Shown here piece after piece: positions 1 through 8,553 of a DNA stretch of 64,000 nt. This DNA is from Clostridium aceticum (lineage in GTDB: Bacteria; Bacillota; Clostridia; Peptostreptococcales; Natronincolaceae). The first letter of the stretch is position 1. Every line of letters starts with the position of its first letter. The DNA lies in NCBI RefSeq assembly GCF_001042715.1, contig NZ_CP009687.1, positions 2,161,418 through 2,225,417 of the forward strand. Reading direction: 5' to 3'. The position numbers were made by a program, and so were the translations under genes. The notes under the pieces are model-generated. The model did no database searches, was not told the origin of the DNA, and saw nothing but the letters and a program-made list of their open reading frames with translations.

Positions 1-575
1 AAGTCGGATTTTTCATCTGTATACCCACCTCTGGCCTGCTCTGGTGAAAAATAGTGAACAGAGCCTATAACACTACCCATATTGGTAATGGTAGAAGAAG
101 TGGCAGCAATAGCAATCCCAAAATCTGTTACCTTTGCTCTATTATCTTCTGTGACTAGAATATTATGGGGTTTAATATCTCTATGAACTACATGGTTATA
201 ATGGGCATGTTGCAAGGCTGAAGCTATTTGCTTTGTATAATTAATAATTTCATGCAAAGTTAATATGCCCTTTTCCTTTATTACTTCCTTTAAAGTTTTT
301 CCCTTGACATACTCCATAACAATATAGTAAATATCATCTTCTTCTCCAACATCATACAGATTTACAATATTCGGATGGGACAAGCTTGCAGCGGCTTGAG
401 ATTCCCTCTTGAACTTTTCTATAATGTCTTTATCACTAGTAAATTCTGATCTTAATATTTTTACCGCTACGTATCTATTTAATAAGTTGCACTTGGCCTT
501 ATAAACTAAAGCCATACCGCCGCCTCCGACTTTTTCAACAATTTCATATCGACCACCTAGTATTTTGCCAATCAT
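1..575 (-). CDS. prkC: Ser/Thr protein kinase PrkC, N-terminal part (runs off left edge)
   Basis: About 191 N-terminal residues of a Hanks-type kinase are present. Visible are a glycine-rich loop ([13 protein letters not shown], about residues 16-28), the VAVK lysine near 39, the catalytic loop HRDIKPHNI (131-139) and the DFG motif (151-153). The membrane segment and PASTA repeats expected of PrkC would lie beyond position 1 and cannot be seen. Translation starts at ATG 575, with an AGGTAGGTGA ribosome site overlapping the end of the upstream phosphatase gene. The family phosphorylates proteins of cell-wall, translation and dormancy control and senses muropeptides. The kinase/phosphatase pairing is the standard Firmicutes arrangement. 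The call as PrkC rather than another Hanks kinase rests on this context. Confidence 0.9.
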   Translation of the reverse strand, partial: MIGKILGGRYEIVEKVGGGGMALVYKAKCNLLNRYVAVKILRSEFTSDKDIIEKFKRESQAAASLSHPNIVNLYDVGEEDDIYYIVMEYVKGKTLKEVIKEKGILTLHEIINYTKQIASALQHAHYNHVVHRDIKPHNILVTEDNRAKVTDFGIAIAATSSTITNMGSVIGSVHYFSPEQARGGYTDEKSD

Positions 576-580
576 ACTTT

Positions 581-1330
581 TCACCTACCTTCTAAACCAG
601 TGGGACTGTTTTTTGCAATAACTACTGTAATATTATCGTACCCACCTCGTTGATTTGCTAAGGAAACTAGCTTGTTACACCCTTCCACACAATCCTTCAT
701 TTCTAGTAAGATATTTTGGAGCTCGTAGTTGTCAACAAAGTTTGTCAGACCATCCGTACATAATAAAAGAAGGTCTCCTTCATAGAAATCTATAGAAAAA
801 ATATCTACCTTTACTTTTTTATCAGCACCTAACGATCTAGTAATAATGTTTTTCTGAGGATGTTTCATCGCTTCTCTTTCTGTTATACTTCCATTTCTCA
901 CTAATTCTGCCACTAAGGAGTGGTCTTGCGTTATTTGTTCTAGCTCTCCATTTCTCAAAATATAAGCCCTGCTATCACCAATATGCCCTATATACACCTT
1001 ATCTTTCATCATTAAAACCATGGTAGCAGTAGTCCCCATACCTTCGCAATTAAAGTCTTCTATTGACTTGCTATATATTTCTTTGTTTGCCCTGTGAAAA
1101 GCCTCAAAGATAATCCCCTCCACGGATGGCTTCTCCAGTTCTTCTGTGATAAACTGGCTAATATGCTCTTTTATTGTATTTATCGCTATAAAACTAGCCA
1201 CTTCCCCACTTTTATGTCCTCCCATACCGTCCGCCACCATATATAGTTTGATATCTTTTTCATAAATACAATAATTATCTTCATTAATTTCTCTTACCTT
1301 TCCAATATCAGTAATTGCCGCTACTGTCAC
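581..1330 (-). CDS. prpC: PP2C-type protein phosphatase (Stp1/PrpC-like)
   Basis: A 249-residue Mn/Mg-dependent Ser/Thr phosphatase of normal family length. PP2C motifs occur in order: EINEDNY near residue 14, VADGMGGH near 32, GHIGDSRAY near 116, CTDGL near 192 and GGYDNIT near 231. The aspartates in these motifs bind the two metal ions. It reverses PrkC phosphorylation and lies only 5 bases upstream of the kinase start, so the two are co-translated. No membrane segment is seen, so the enzyme is cytosolic. Confidence 0.95.
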   Translation of the reverse strand: MTVAAITDIGKVREINEDNYCIYEKDIKLYMVADGMGGHKSGEVASFIAINTIKEHISQFITEELEKPSVEGIIFEAFHRANKEIYSKSIEDFNCEGMGTTATMVLMMKDKVYIGHIGDSRAYILRNGELEQITQDHSLVAELVRNGSITEREAMKHPQKNIITRSLGADKKVKVDIFSIDFYEGDLLLLCTDGLTNFVDNYELQNILLEMKDCVEGCNKLVSLANQRGGYDNITVVIAKNSPTGLEGR

Positions 1331-1405
1331 TTGACTCCCCTCCCATCCAAATACATATTCGACATGTTTATCCCAAACCCTCCATAAATTTACATTCTTG
1401 ATTTT

Positions 1406-2449
1406 CTACTTTTCCATTTCTTTACTTAAGTAGTTATTTCGCAGCTGGCCACAGGCTGCATTGATATCTGCACCCATTTCTCTCCGTATAGTAGCTTCAA
1501 CCCCTTGCATCTTTAAAACTTTTTGAAACCTTTTCACCTGATCTTCCCTAGGTTTTTGGAATTTCCCCTTTGTTACAATATTAACAGGTATCAGGTTTAC
1601 ATAGCATAACAATCCCTTTAACAATTGACCCAGTTGTTTTGCATGAACTTCTTCATCATTCACTTCTTTCACTAATGCATATTCAAAGGTGAGTCTTCTG
1701 TTGGTTTTTTGTAAGTAGTACTTACATGCTCCCATAAGATCTTTGATGGTGTATTTTTTTGCAATAGGCATCATTTTTTGTCTAATTTCGTCATTAGGTG
1801 CGTGAAGAGATATGGCTAGGTTAATAGGAATTTCTAGGTCCGCTAAATCTCTTATCTCAGGTACTAAACCACATGTAGACAATGTAATGTGCCGATTGCC
1901 AATATTGAGTCCTTCTTCACTATTGACGATTTCTAAAAATTTAATCACTTCCTTATAATTGTGCAATGGTTCGCCACTACCCATTAAAACAATGTTAGAA
2001 ATTCTTTCACCTAAGTCTTGCTGCATTTGCAGAATTTGATCCATCATTTCTCCTGCTCTTAGATTTCTCACCAGCCCACCAATGGTAGATGCACAAAAAC
2101 TACATCCCATAGTACAGCCTACTTGAGAAGATATACAGGCAGTAAGACCATGTTTATACTTCATTACCACTGCTTCTATAACATTTTTATCTTCTAAAAT
2201 AAATAAGTATTTTGTTGTCCCATCTATTTTTGAAACCATCTTTTTCTCAACTTTTATATGGGTAATAAAAGTATTTTGCTGTAGGTTTTCTCTTAGGGTT
2301 TTTCCAATATTGGTCATGTCATCAAACTGTTTTATGCCTTTATTTACCCACTGAAAAATTTGCTTTCCCCTAAACTTCTTCTCTCCCATTTTTTCCAGCA
2401 GATCTTCTATTTCATCGATCCTTAAACTTAGTAAATCTATTTTTGTCAA
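1406..2449 (-). CDS. rlmN: 23S rRNA/tRNA (adenine-C2) methyltransferase RlmN
   Basis: A radical-SAM enzyme that methylates C2 of A2503 in 23S rRNA and A37 in some tRNAs. The CxxxCxxC iron-sulfur motif is in GCTMGCSFC (about residues 111-119), and the family motif MGSGEPLHN follows. A catalytic Cys is present near the C-terminus (INAACGQL). I start at TTG 2449, not at the in-frame ATG 2467, because a perfect AGGAGG (2457-2462) lies inside that extension, 7 bases before the TTG. This gives about 347 residues. It follows rsmB by 35 bases, so they are probably one operon with prpC-prkC. Confidence 0.95.
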   Translation of the reverse strand: MTKIDLLSLRIDEIEDLLEKMGEKKFRGKQIFQWVNKGIKQFDDMTNIGKTLRENLQQNTFITHIKVEKKMVSKIDGTTKYLFILEDKNVIEAVVMKYKHGLTACISSQVGCTMGCSFCASTIGGLVRNLRAGEMMDQILQMQQDLGERISNIVLMGSGEPLHNYKEVIKFLEIVNSEEGLNIGNRHITLSTCGLVPEIRDLADLEIPINLAISLHAPNDEIRQKMMPIAKKYTIKDLMGACKYYLQKTNRRLTFEYALVKEVNDEEVHAKQLGQLLKGLLCYVNLIPVNIVTKGKFQKPREDQVKRFQKVLKMQGVEATIRREMGADINAACGQLRNNYLSKEMEK

Positions 2450-2484
2450 ACATATACCTCCTAACATTACATTTTACAACAAAA

Positions 2485-3822
2485 CTATTTTTTCTTCAAT
2501 TTACAAATAAAAAAACCATCCGTGCCATGAACATTAGGATATAACTGTATCATTTTCTCTTCATGACTTCCTGGAAGCATGGATGCGTACTGTTGGCTTA
2601 TATCTATCAACTCATACTCTGAAGATATGTTTAGAAATTTTTCTATAACTTTATGATTTTCATTAGGATCAATGGTGCAAGTGCTGTACAGTAACTCCCC
2701 ACCACTTTTTACATACTTGGAAGCATTTATAAGAATTTTTAATTGCATTTCTGTAATAACATCAATAACATCAGCTTCCTTACGATACTTGATTTCAGGC
2801 TTTCTTCTAATGATCCCTAGACCAGAACAAGGGGCGTCCACCAGTACTTTATCTGCTGTATTTAGCAGTTCATGGTCCAAATCTTTACCATTAAATTTTT
2901 CTACTTTGATGATATTTACACCTAATCTTTTAGCATTTTTTTCTACAAGACTTAGTTTATGCTGATGAATATCTCTAGCTAAAATTTTTCCTTTATTTTT
3001 CATTAGTTCAGCTATATGTGTGGTTTTTCCCCCCGGTGCACTGCATACGTCTATAATAAATTGGTCCTCTTTAGGGTCTAAAATTTTTGCTACCAACATA
3101 GAGCTAAAATCTTGAATATGTATAAAACCTTTTCTATAGATCTCTAATGTCTCCAGCTCACTAAATCCACCCTCTACAATTAAAGCTTCTGGAATAAGAG
3201 GACTTTTTTCTACTTTTATTTCATTTTTTAAAAGCAGCTGCAAAACTTCTTCTACAGTAATTTTTAATGTATTGACTCTTATATAGAGTTTAGGGGTTTC
3301 ATTGTTTGTTTTTAAAAGGTCCTCAGTAAAATCTTCAGAAAAGTAGCTCAAAAATCTTTCTACCATCCATTGAGGGTGAGAATATTTGATGGATAGGTAT
3401 TTGGAAAAATCCTTTTTCTTATCAGGCATTTTTATCTTTTCTTTACTTCTAATAATACTCCTTAATACACCATTAATAAATCCCGATGCTCTTTTACAAT
3501 ACTTCTTTGATAAATCCACTGATTCATTTACTGCAGCAAAATCTGGCACCTTGTCTAAAAAGAAAATTTGATAAATACTAAGGCGAAGTAGATTTAATGT
3601 CCACGGGTCCATTTTATTTAACTTCACTGTAGAAAACTGTTGAATAATATAATCAGCAAATATAAAATTTTCCAAAGTTCCATACACCAACTCTGTAATG
3701 AAATTTCTATCTAACTTATTATATTGTTGGCTTTTCAATTCATGATTTAATGCAATATTAGAATAAGCTTGATCTACATCAATCTTATATAAAACTTTTA
3801 ATGCACTTTCTCTAGCATTCAT
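2485..3822 (-). CDS. rsmB: 16S rRNA (cytosine-C5) methyltransferase RsmB
   Basis: At 445 residues it matches the RsmB/Sun family, which makes m5C967 in 16S rRNA. An N-terminal NusB-like helical domain (about 1-140) is followed by a Rossmann methyltransferase domain. The latter has the SAM loop VCSAPGGKTTHIAE (about 258-271) and two cysteine motifs, DAPCSGLG and STCTIDPNE, which hold the release and nucleophile cysteines. ATG 3822 is preceded by AGGAGG. It is the first gene after the yugP terminator and likely heads the rsmB-rlmN-prpC-prkC transcript. Confidence 0.95.
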   Translation of the reverse strand: MNARESALKVLYKIDVDQAYSNIALNHELKSQQYNKLDRNFITELVYGTLENFIFADYIIQQFSTVKLNKMDPWTLNLLRLSIYQIFFLDKVPDFAAVNESVDLSKKYCKRASGFINGVLRSIIRSKEKIKMPDKKKDFSKYLSIKYSHPQWMVERFLSYFSEDFTEDLLKTNNETPKLYIRVNTLKITVEEVLQLLLKNEIKVEKSPLIPEALIVEGGFSELETLEIYRKGFIHIQDFSSMLVAKILDPKEDQFIIDVCSAPGGKTTHIAELMKNKGKILARDIHQHKLSLVEKNAKRLGVNIIKVEKFNGKDLDHELLNTADKVLVDAPCSGLGIIRRKPEIKYRKEADVIDVITEMQLKILINASKYVKSGGELLYSTCTIDPNENHKVIEKFLNISSEYELIDISQQYASMLPGSHEEKMIQLYPNVHGTDGFFICKLKKK

Positions 3823-3852
3823 CTAAGCAACCTCCTATTTTTACTTATTATA

Positions 3853-3892
3853 TATCATTACAAAATTAATATAAATAAATTTTGTAATGATA
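3853..3892. repeat. AT-rich perfect hairpin upstream of rsmB
   Basis: A 15-base arm (TATCATTACAAAATT) and its exact reverse complement are separated by 10 bases. It lies in the 5' leader of rsmB, 30 bases from the start codon, and lacks a T-run on either strand. It could be an operator, an RNA hairpin or the solo end of a small repeat; I cannot tell which. Confidence 0.5.
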
Positions 3893-3921
3893 CATCCTTT
3901 TATATTTATTTTTACCAAAAA

Positions 3922-3947
3922 AGTAAAGGCGTTTTCACGCCTTTACT
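3922..3947 (-). terminator. Terminator of the zinc metallopeptidase gene
   Basis: AGTAAAGGCG and CGCCTTTACT form a 10-bp stem around GAAAA-type loop bases, followed on the minus strand by TTTTTT. The stem overlaps the TAG stop of the metallopeptidase gene. Confidence 0.85.
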
Positions 3948-4632
3948 AACTTCTCCTATTTCTAATAGCTATTAACCTAAACAATTGTGCCAAAGCAGTT
4001 GCCATTGCCGCTACATAAGTTAGTGCTGCAGCCTTCAGCACCTTTTGAGAAGATCCGATTTCCTGGCTTGTAATAAAACCATTGCTATCCAATAGCCTTA
4101 AGGCTCTGCTACTGGCATTGAATTCTACTGGCAATGTTACTACTTGAAACAATACTGCTGCTGTATAGAGGAATATACCTAAATCGATTAAACCTACTGT
4201 ATTAAAAATAAAACCACCAAATACAAAAATCCATGCCGCTGAAGAACCAAAGCTTGCCACTGGATAAATAGCATTTCTAAAGGTTAAGGGCACATATCCT
4301 CTAGCATGTTGTATAGCATGACCTACTTCATGGGCTGCTACACTGACAGAGGCAACAGAGTTTCCATAATAAACTTCTCTGGATAACCTCAAAATTCTTT
4401 TTCTTGGGTCATAGTGATCGGATAAATAACCTTTGGCCATTTCAACAGGTACATCTTTTAGACCATTTTGATCCAAAAGATTTCTGGCCACATCATAGCC
4501 AGAATAGCCTTTACGGGTAGGCACCCGCAAATATTTACTAAAGGTTGACTTCACCTTACTTTGTGCATATAAAGCGAATATAATTGCTGGAATCAAAAAT
4601 ACTATTGTCGTATCACCCAAACCATATAACAT
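3946..4632 (-). CDS. Membrane zinc metallopeptidase (YugP family)
   Basis: A 228-residue protein with the zinc-protease signature AAHEVGHAIQH near residues 100-110, an N-terminal hydrophobic segment and two or three further hydrophobic segments in the C-terminal half. This pattern fits the neutral zinc metallopeptidase family of Bacillus YugP. The substrate is unknown. The next gene downstream is insulated by a terminator. It follows the interrupted DUF116 gene with a 6-base gap, so it probably shared its transcript before the insertion element arrived. Confidence 0.9.
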   Translation of the reverse strand: MLYGLGDTTIVFLIPAIIFALYAQSKVKSTFSKYLRVPTRKGYSGYDVARNLLDQNGLKDVPVEMAKGYLSDHYDPRKRILRLSREVYYGNSVASVSVAAHEVGHAIQHARGYVPLTFRNAIYPVASFGSSAAWIFVFGGFIFNTVGLIDLGIFLYTAAVLFQVVTLPVEFNASSRALRLLDSNGFITSQEIGSSQKVLKAAALTYVAAMATALAQLFRLIAIRNRRS

Positions 4633-4638
4633 AGAACA

Positions 4639-4852
4639 TCACTCCTTTATAAAGTGTGCAATTGCCTCCTCCACTTCTTTTATATCCACCTGCGTATTAA
4701 TACAAGGTCCTTGAGGTCTCTTGTTTATAATAGCCAGTATAGGGATTTTTTTTACATCCATCAAGCCGCTGAACAAATCCCTCTCACAGGCAATAGCAAT
4801 TACCGCCTTAGGTCTTAAATCCACAATCGTTTTTCTTGCCAAAGTCCCTCCT
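4639..4852 (-). pseudogene. DUF116 protein, C-terminal part (split by IS200/IS605)
   Basis: The encoded peptide GGTLARKTIVDLRPKAVIAI onward, with CERDLFSG and KRPQGPCINT, matches the C-terminal third of DUF116 proteins. The matching N-terminal part is at 6582-7141. Removing bases 4853-6581 restores one open frame of 774 bases (257 residues), reading ...FHLVT-GGTLARK... across the junction. The short frame that continues upstream into the element is not a natural gene. DUF116 is a conserved cysteine-rich family of unknown function often found beside fmt in clostridia. Confidence 0.85.
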
Positions 4853-5000
4853 TTGACACTCCCACAGCTAAAGCAGTGGGATTCTTGAGTGATTAAACCG
4901 AAGTACATTTCTGCTATCGGAGTATGACCTCAAGCTTAGGGTATGCCATTACCCCTCCTAGAGCAGTACATATAGTACCCTAGGCTAGTAGACTTTTACC
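4853..5000 (-). ncRNA. Probable right-end guide RNA (omegaRNA/reRNA) of TnpB
   Basis: In IS200/IS605 elements the TnpB guide RNA is read from the 3' end of tnpB through the right end, and its guide is the flanking DNA. Here the non-coding right end (4853-4979) has the expected hairpin and lies directly downstream of tnpB on the same strand. The predicted guide begins AGGAGGGACTTTGGCAAG in the DUF116 remnant. The boundary at 5000 is approximate and no expression can be seen. Confidence 0.45.
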
Positions 5001-6077
5001 ATCTACTACAGGTGCATTAATTATATTTATAGCACCTACTCTATCCCTATGTGTTTTAAAACCACAGGAGCATTTATATTTTCTATCTCTTGCTTTATTT
5101 AGTTTCTTACATTCAGGGCATATTTGAGAAGTGTATTTAGGATCAACATATTCAACCTTTATCCCCTTCAATAGTGCCTTATACTCTATGAATTGAGCTA
5201 GACGATAGAATGACCATGTATGTAGATTTTTTTCGTTTTTACGGCTTGTTCTTGCCGTGTTTCTGATATTCGTTAATTTTTCAAGCCGAATATCAGAAAC
5301 ATTATTATTTACTGCAAAATTAATTATTTCTCTACTTACTTTGTGGTCTTGGTCTGTCATCCAACGTTGTTCTTTATCATCAAGCTTTTTAATGACTTTA
5401 AGCTTCTTGGCTTTTCCAAGTTTTTTACGTTTCGCTTTATATTTACGTTTGACGTATTTATTTTGCCTACCGTTTCCAAAAAAAAACGTTTTTCCTGAAT
5501 CGGTTACAGCTACAGCAGGAACTTTTAGGCCTAAGTCAACACCCATTACAACATCACCTTTAACTATATGAGATACTTTTTCAACACTTATTTGAGCGAT
5601 ATATTTATTGCTTTTCTTAGTTATACGCAATGCTCCCAAATGACCTTCTAGTTGTTTTAGCTGATAGTCTGTCATGATAGTTCTAGTTTGAATACGCTGC
5701 GATTTCCCATCTATAATAACGGGAAAACTAAGAATACCGTCTTTAAGTGAATAATTTTGATTATTCCATATACAGACAGGTTTTTTAAGGGTAGCTACAT
5801 TGATTACTTTTTGTTTATCAGTAGGCAGTTTGGAATTAGCCTTGATAGCTTTCTTGTACTTAGTACAGATACTTTTGGCATCTCTAATAGATTGATTTTT
5901 CACTGCACTTGGCATATTTGCAAAAACATCTTTAGATGATAGCTTTACTCTTTCTTCTGATTGGAGCGTAGATGAAACAAGGCTATTAACAGTATGGATA
6001 TATTCTTTTGATATAGATTCTATTAGTTGTACTTGTTCTTTTGTCAAAATAATATTAAATTTTACTGTTATCTGCAT
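4980..6077 (-). CDS. tnpB: TnpB, RNA-guided nuclease of IS200/IS605
   Basis: A 365-residue OrfB/TnpB protein. The RuvC-like triad appears as GVDLGLK (Asp, about residue 182), RLEKL (Glu, about 267) and HRDRVGA (Asp, about 348). Between the last two is a four-cysteine zinc finger, CPECKKLNKARDRKYKCSC. I start at ATG 6077, which has AAGGGGGTG upstream; the longer frame to 6110 overlaps tnpA and lacks a ribosome site. TnpB proteins cut DNA matching the right-end guide RNA and help retain the element. The length and catalytic residues suggest a working enzyme. Confidence 0.95.
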   Translation of the reverse strand: MQITVKFNIILTKEQVQLIESISKEYIHTVNSLVSSTLQSEERVKLSSKDVFANMPSAVKNQSIRDAKSICTKYKKAIKANSKLPTDKQKVINVATLKKPVCIWNNQNYSLKDGILSFPVIIDGKSQRIQTRTIMTDYQLKQLEGHLGALRITKKSNKYIAQISVEKVSHIVKGDVVMGVDLGLKVPAVAVTDSGKTFFFGNGRQNKYVKRKYKAKRKKLGKAKKLKVIKKLDDKEQRWMTDQDHKVSREIINFAVNNNVSDIRLEKLTNIRNTARTSRKNEKNLHTWSFYRLAQFIEYKALLKGIKVEYVDPKYTSQICPECKKLNKARDRKYKCSCGFKTHRDRVGAINIINAPVVDGKSLLA

Positions 6078-6081
6078 TGTT

Positions 6082-6480
6082 TCACCCCCTTGTTTTTTGT
6101 TCTTCAACATATCGTTTTATAGTTTCACTTGATACATTTCCTGCGGTAGATACAAAATAGCTTCTTGTCCAAAGACTTGGCAAATGTCGCAGATGTTTAA
6201 ATTCCTGCCTTAATAATCGAGAAGTCACTCCTTTCACTTTTGCCATTATGTCTGCTGGACTTAAATGAGGAAGTGCATTGACAAAAAGATGGCAGTGGTC
6301 TTTATCACATTCTATTGCCAAAATTTCTATTTCAATGTCTTTACAAATCTCATTGAGAAGCTGTTTAAATTTTATTTCAACTTCTCCAACTAGAACTTTA
6401 CGTCTGTACCTTGGACAGAAAACAAAATGATAGTTTATTAAAGATACTGTTGTTTGTGTTCTTCTATAATCTTGTCCCAT
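6082..6480 (-). CDS. tnpA: TnpA, Y1 HUH transposase of IS200/IS605
   Basis: A 132-residue REP/Y1 transposase of normal length. The HUH metal site is HCHLFVN (about residues 63-69) and the nucleophile tyrosine is probably in KRYVEEQK near the C-terminus. The N-terminus YRRTQTTVSLINYHFVFCPR is typical of the family. It moves single-stranded DNA by peel-and-paste. Its stop is 4 bases before the tnpB start, so the genes are co-translated. Confidence 0.96.
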   Translation of the reverse strand: MGQDYRRTQTTVSLINYHFVFCPRYRRKVLVGEVEIKFKQLLNEICKDIEIEILAIECDKDHCHLFVNALPHLSPADIMAKVKGVTSRLLRQEFKHLRHLPSLWTRSYFVSTAGNVSSETIKRYVEEQKTRG

Positions 6481-6581
6481 ATATTTATAGTATCAGTTTT
6501 AAACTGAAACTGCAACAAGAAGATTAAAAGAAACGCCTTTCATCCCACGATTGAAACCGTGGGCTTTCAGGCGAATTTACT

Positions 6582-7141
6582 GTAACAAGATGAAAGTGCA
6601 AATGGTATTTTTCTTTCAAAGCCATAAGATCATCTACATCACATTCGCCACATCTCTTACAGTTATAGATATCATTTGTAATCTTATGGGGACAAAAAGA
6701 CTTTTGAATACAGTGAGGTGTTAGAATTAATATATCCTCTCCTTTAAAATCATATACCCCACTTAAAATTAATCGATTGTTTAAGTCTGTATAGGCTCTT
6801 CTAATCATGTTTTTGTCATACTTTAAGGTTCTTCCTAAAATCATGATAAAAGGATAAGAAAACCCTATAAACATCTCCATCACGCTTTTAATAACAAAAG
6901 GTATTGTCTTTTTCTTCCATAGCATGATGACGGCATAAATCGTTAGAGCTATGGATAGGCTAAATATTATTAGCAATACCATACTACTTAAAATAATCAG
7001 TTGATAAAAAAGTGTGCTTCCTTTGAAGGCTAGCCAGAACAATAGACCCAGCAGGGTTAGTACAAACATCAACATAATCGCTAATAAAAGAGTAAACGCT
7101 TTTCCTGAAGCATCTTTTGTAAAACCTTTTTTTAACTCCAT
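6582..7141 (-). pseudogene. DUF116 protein, N-terminal part (split by IS200/IS605)
   Basis: About 187 N-terminal residues of a DUF116 protein. Two to three hydrophobic segments (about 15-75 and 85-105) come first. A cysteine-rich motif follows, with TPHCIQKSFCPHKITN and CKRCGECD near residues 142-170. The frame then runs 25 residues or so into the insertion element before stopping. ATG 7141 is preceded by GAGGATAGT and sits 1 base from the end of fmt, so the intact gene was part of the fmt-def-priA operon. The gene is almost certainly inactive unless the element excises, which would restore it exactly. Confidence 0.85.
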
Positions 7142-7142
7142 A

Positions 7143-8078
7143 CTATCCTCTACCCAATACGACGTTTTTTTCTATGGTGTTTCCTACTAAAAAATCTTTA
7201 ACACTTAGGCGTTTTCCTCCACTAAACTGTACCTCTTCTATGACCAATAGATCTTTTCCCGTGGCTACATAGATTTTGTCCTTCAGTACTTCTACAATTT
7301 TTCCCGGTTCATGACTTATCTCATCAGTCATTACACTGCTTTTCCAAATCTTCATTGTTTTCCCTAAGTAAGTGGTATAAGACATGGGCCATGGAATTGT
7401 CCCTCTTATTAAATTATGAATTTCCTCAGCTGTTTTATGCCATTGAATTTCTCCTAATTCCTTTGTCAGCATAGGGGCGTAGCTGGACAATTCCTCTCTT
7501 TGTTTTTCTCTAGGTGCGTTTCCTTGCCTTATTTGTATTAACGTTTTTTTAAGAAGATCGCCGCCTACAAGTGCCAGACGATGGTATAGCTCTCCTGCAG
7601 TCTCATTTTCACCTATAGAAACTTCTTCCTTCAAGATCATATCTCCTGTATCTAGACCTTCCTCCATATACATGGTGGTAATCCCTGTTGTTTTTTCTCC
7701 ATGAATGATGGCCCACTGTATAGGTCCTGCCCCTCGATACTTTGGCAAAAGGGAACCATGTACATTAATACAACCCAAAGCTGGAATTTCCAGCACTTCT
7801 TTTGTCAATATTTGACCGTAAGCCACCACCACAATTACATCAGGATTCATTTCCTTGATAAGCTCTACTGTCTTTATATCCTTTAACGAACTAGGCTGGA
7901 ATACCTGCAAGTTATGCTCTAATGCTTTTTCCTTTATTGGAGGCATCGCCAGCTTCTTCCCTCTTCCCTTTGGCCTGTCTGGTTGAGTGAAAACCCCTAC
8001 AACATTATAATTTTCTTCTATTAATGCCTCTAAAGACGGTACTGCAAAGTCTGGTGTACCCATAAAAACGATCCTCAC
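7143..8078 (-). CDS. fmt: Methionyl-tRNA formyltransferase
   Basis: Formylates the initiator Met-tRNA using 10-formyl-THF. The N-terminus MRIVFMGTPDFAVPSLEAL, the formyl-THF loop VVAYGQIL, the catalytic motif INVHGSLLPKYRGAGP (about 105-120) and DTGDMI are present, with an OB-like C-terminal domain. I prefer GTG 8078, which gives the classic start and has AGGGGTG at good spacing; ATG 8084 or GTG 8087 are possible. It overlaps the def operon unit and is followed within 1 base by the (interrupted) DUF116 gene. Confidence 0.96.
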   Translation of the reverse strand: MRIVFMGTPDFAVPSLEALIEENYNVVGVFTQPDRPKGRGKKLAMPPIKEKALEHNLQVFQPSSLKDIKTVELIKEMNPDVIVVVAYGQILTKEVLEIPALGCINVHGSLLPKYRGAGPIQWAIIHGEKTTGITTMYMEEGLDTGDMILKEEVSIGENETAGELYHRLALVGGDLLKKTLIQIRQGNAPREKQREELSSYAPMLTKELGEIQWHKTAEEIHNLIRGTIPWPMSYTTYLGKTMKIWKSSVMTDEISHEPGKIVEVLKDKIYVATGKDLLVIEEVQFSGGKRLSVKDFLVGNTIEKNVVLGRG

Positions 8079-8089
8079 CGTCATCACCC

Positions 8090-8533
8090 CTATTCATTTT
8101 TCATTCTATCTATAAACAAAATTCCATTTAGATGATCAATTTCATGACACAAAGCCCTGGCCAATAAGCCACTTCCTTCTATAAAAACTTCTTGACCTTC
8201 CCTATTTAACCCCTTTACCTTTACATTTTTAGGTCGTATAACTTCTCCTGAGCTGTTAGGTAAACTTAAACACCCTTCTGTTTCACACTGATTCCCTATT
8301 TCTTCTACGATTTCAGGGTTTATCAGTTCTATAAGTCCTTCTCCCACATCAATAATAACTATCCGCTTTAAAATCCCTATTTGTGGAGCAGCTAAGCCAA
8401 CCCCATCGGCATCATACATGGTTTCTATCATATCATCTAATAGTATATGGATTTTTTCATCAATTTTCTCTACCTTTTTTGATATTTTCCTTAAAACAGG
8501 ATCATCATCTTGTCTAATTATTCTAATCGCCAT
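8090..8533 (-). CDS. def: Peptide deformylase
   Basis: A 147-residue type I deformylase that removes the formyl group of nascent proteins and so pairs with Fmt. All three motifs are present: [10 protein letters not shown] (about 42-51), EGCLSLP (about 85-91) and CHEIDHLNG (about 127-135), which bind the metal through one Cys and two His. ATG 8533 follows AGGAGG by 6 bases; the ATG at 8551 lies upstream of that site and is not the start. Confidence 0.97.
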   Translation of the reverse strand: MAIRIIRQDDDPVLRKISKKVEKIDEKIHILLDDMIETMYDADGVGLAAPQIGILKRIVIIDVGEGLIELINPEIVEEIGNQCETEGCLSLPNSSGEVIRPKNVKVKGLNREGQEVFIEGSGLLARALCHEIDHLNGILFIDRMKNE

Positions 8534-8553
8534 AATTTTCCTCCTAATCATAT

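Larger units (their letters stand above)
4853..6581 (-). mobile_element. IS200/IS605-family insertion sequence, 1,729 bp
   Basis: The element carries tnpA (HUH Y1 transposase) and tnpB and has subterminal hairpins instead of inverted repeats: CCCACGGTTTCAATCGTGGG at 6543-6562 near the left end, and a CCCAC...GTGGG hairpin near 4862-4880 at the right end. The boundaries come from the interrupted DUF116 frame. The left end abuts TTAC (minus strand, 6585-6582) and the right end abuts AGGAGGG, with no target duplication, as expected for insertion 3' of a TTAC target. Both genes look intact, so the copy may be active. Confidence 0.92.

Noticed and set aside
4853-4908. Start of the frame that runs into the DUF116 C-terminal part
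   Set aside because: These codons belong to the IS200/IS605 right end and give no natural protein N-terminus.
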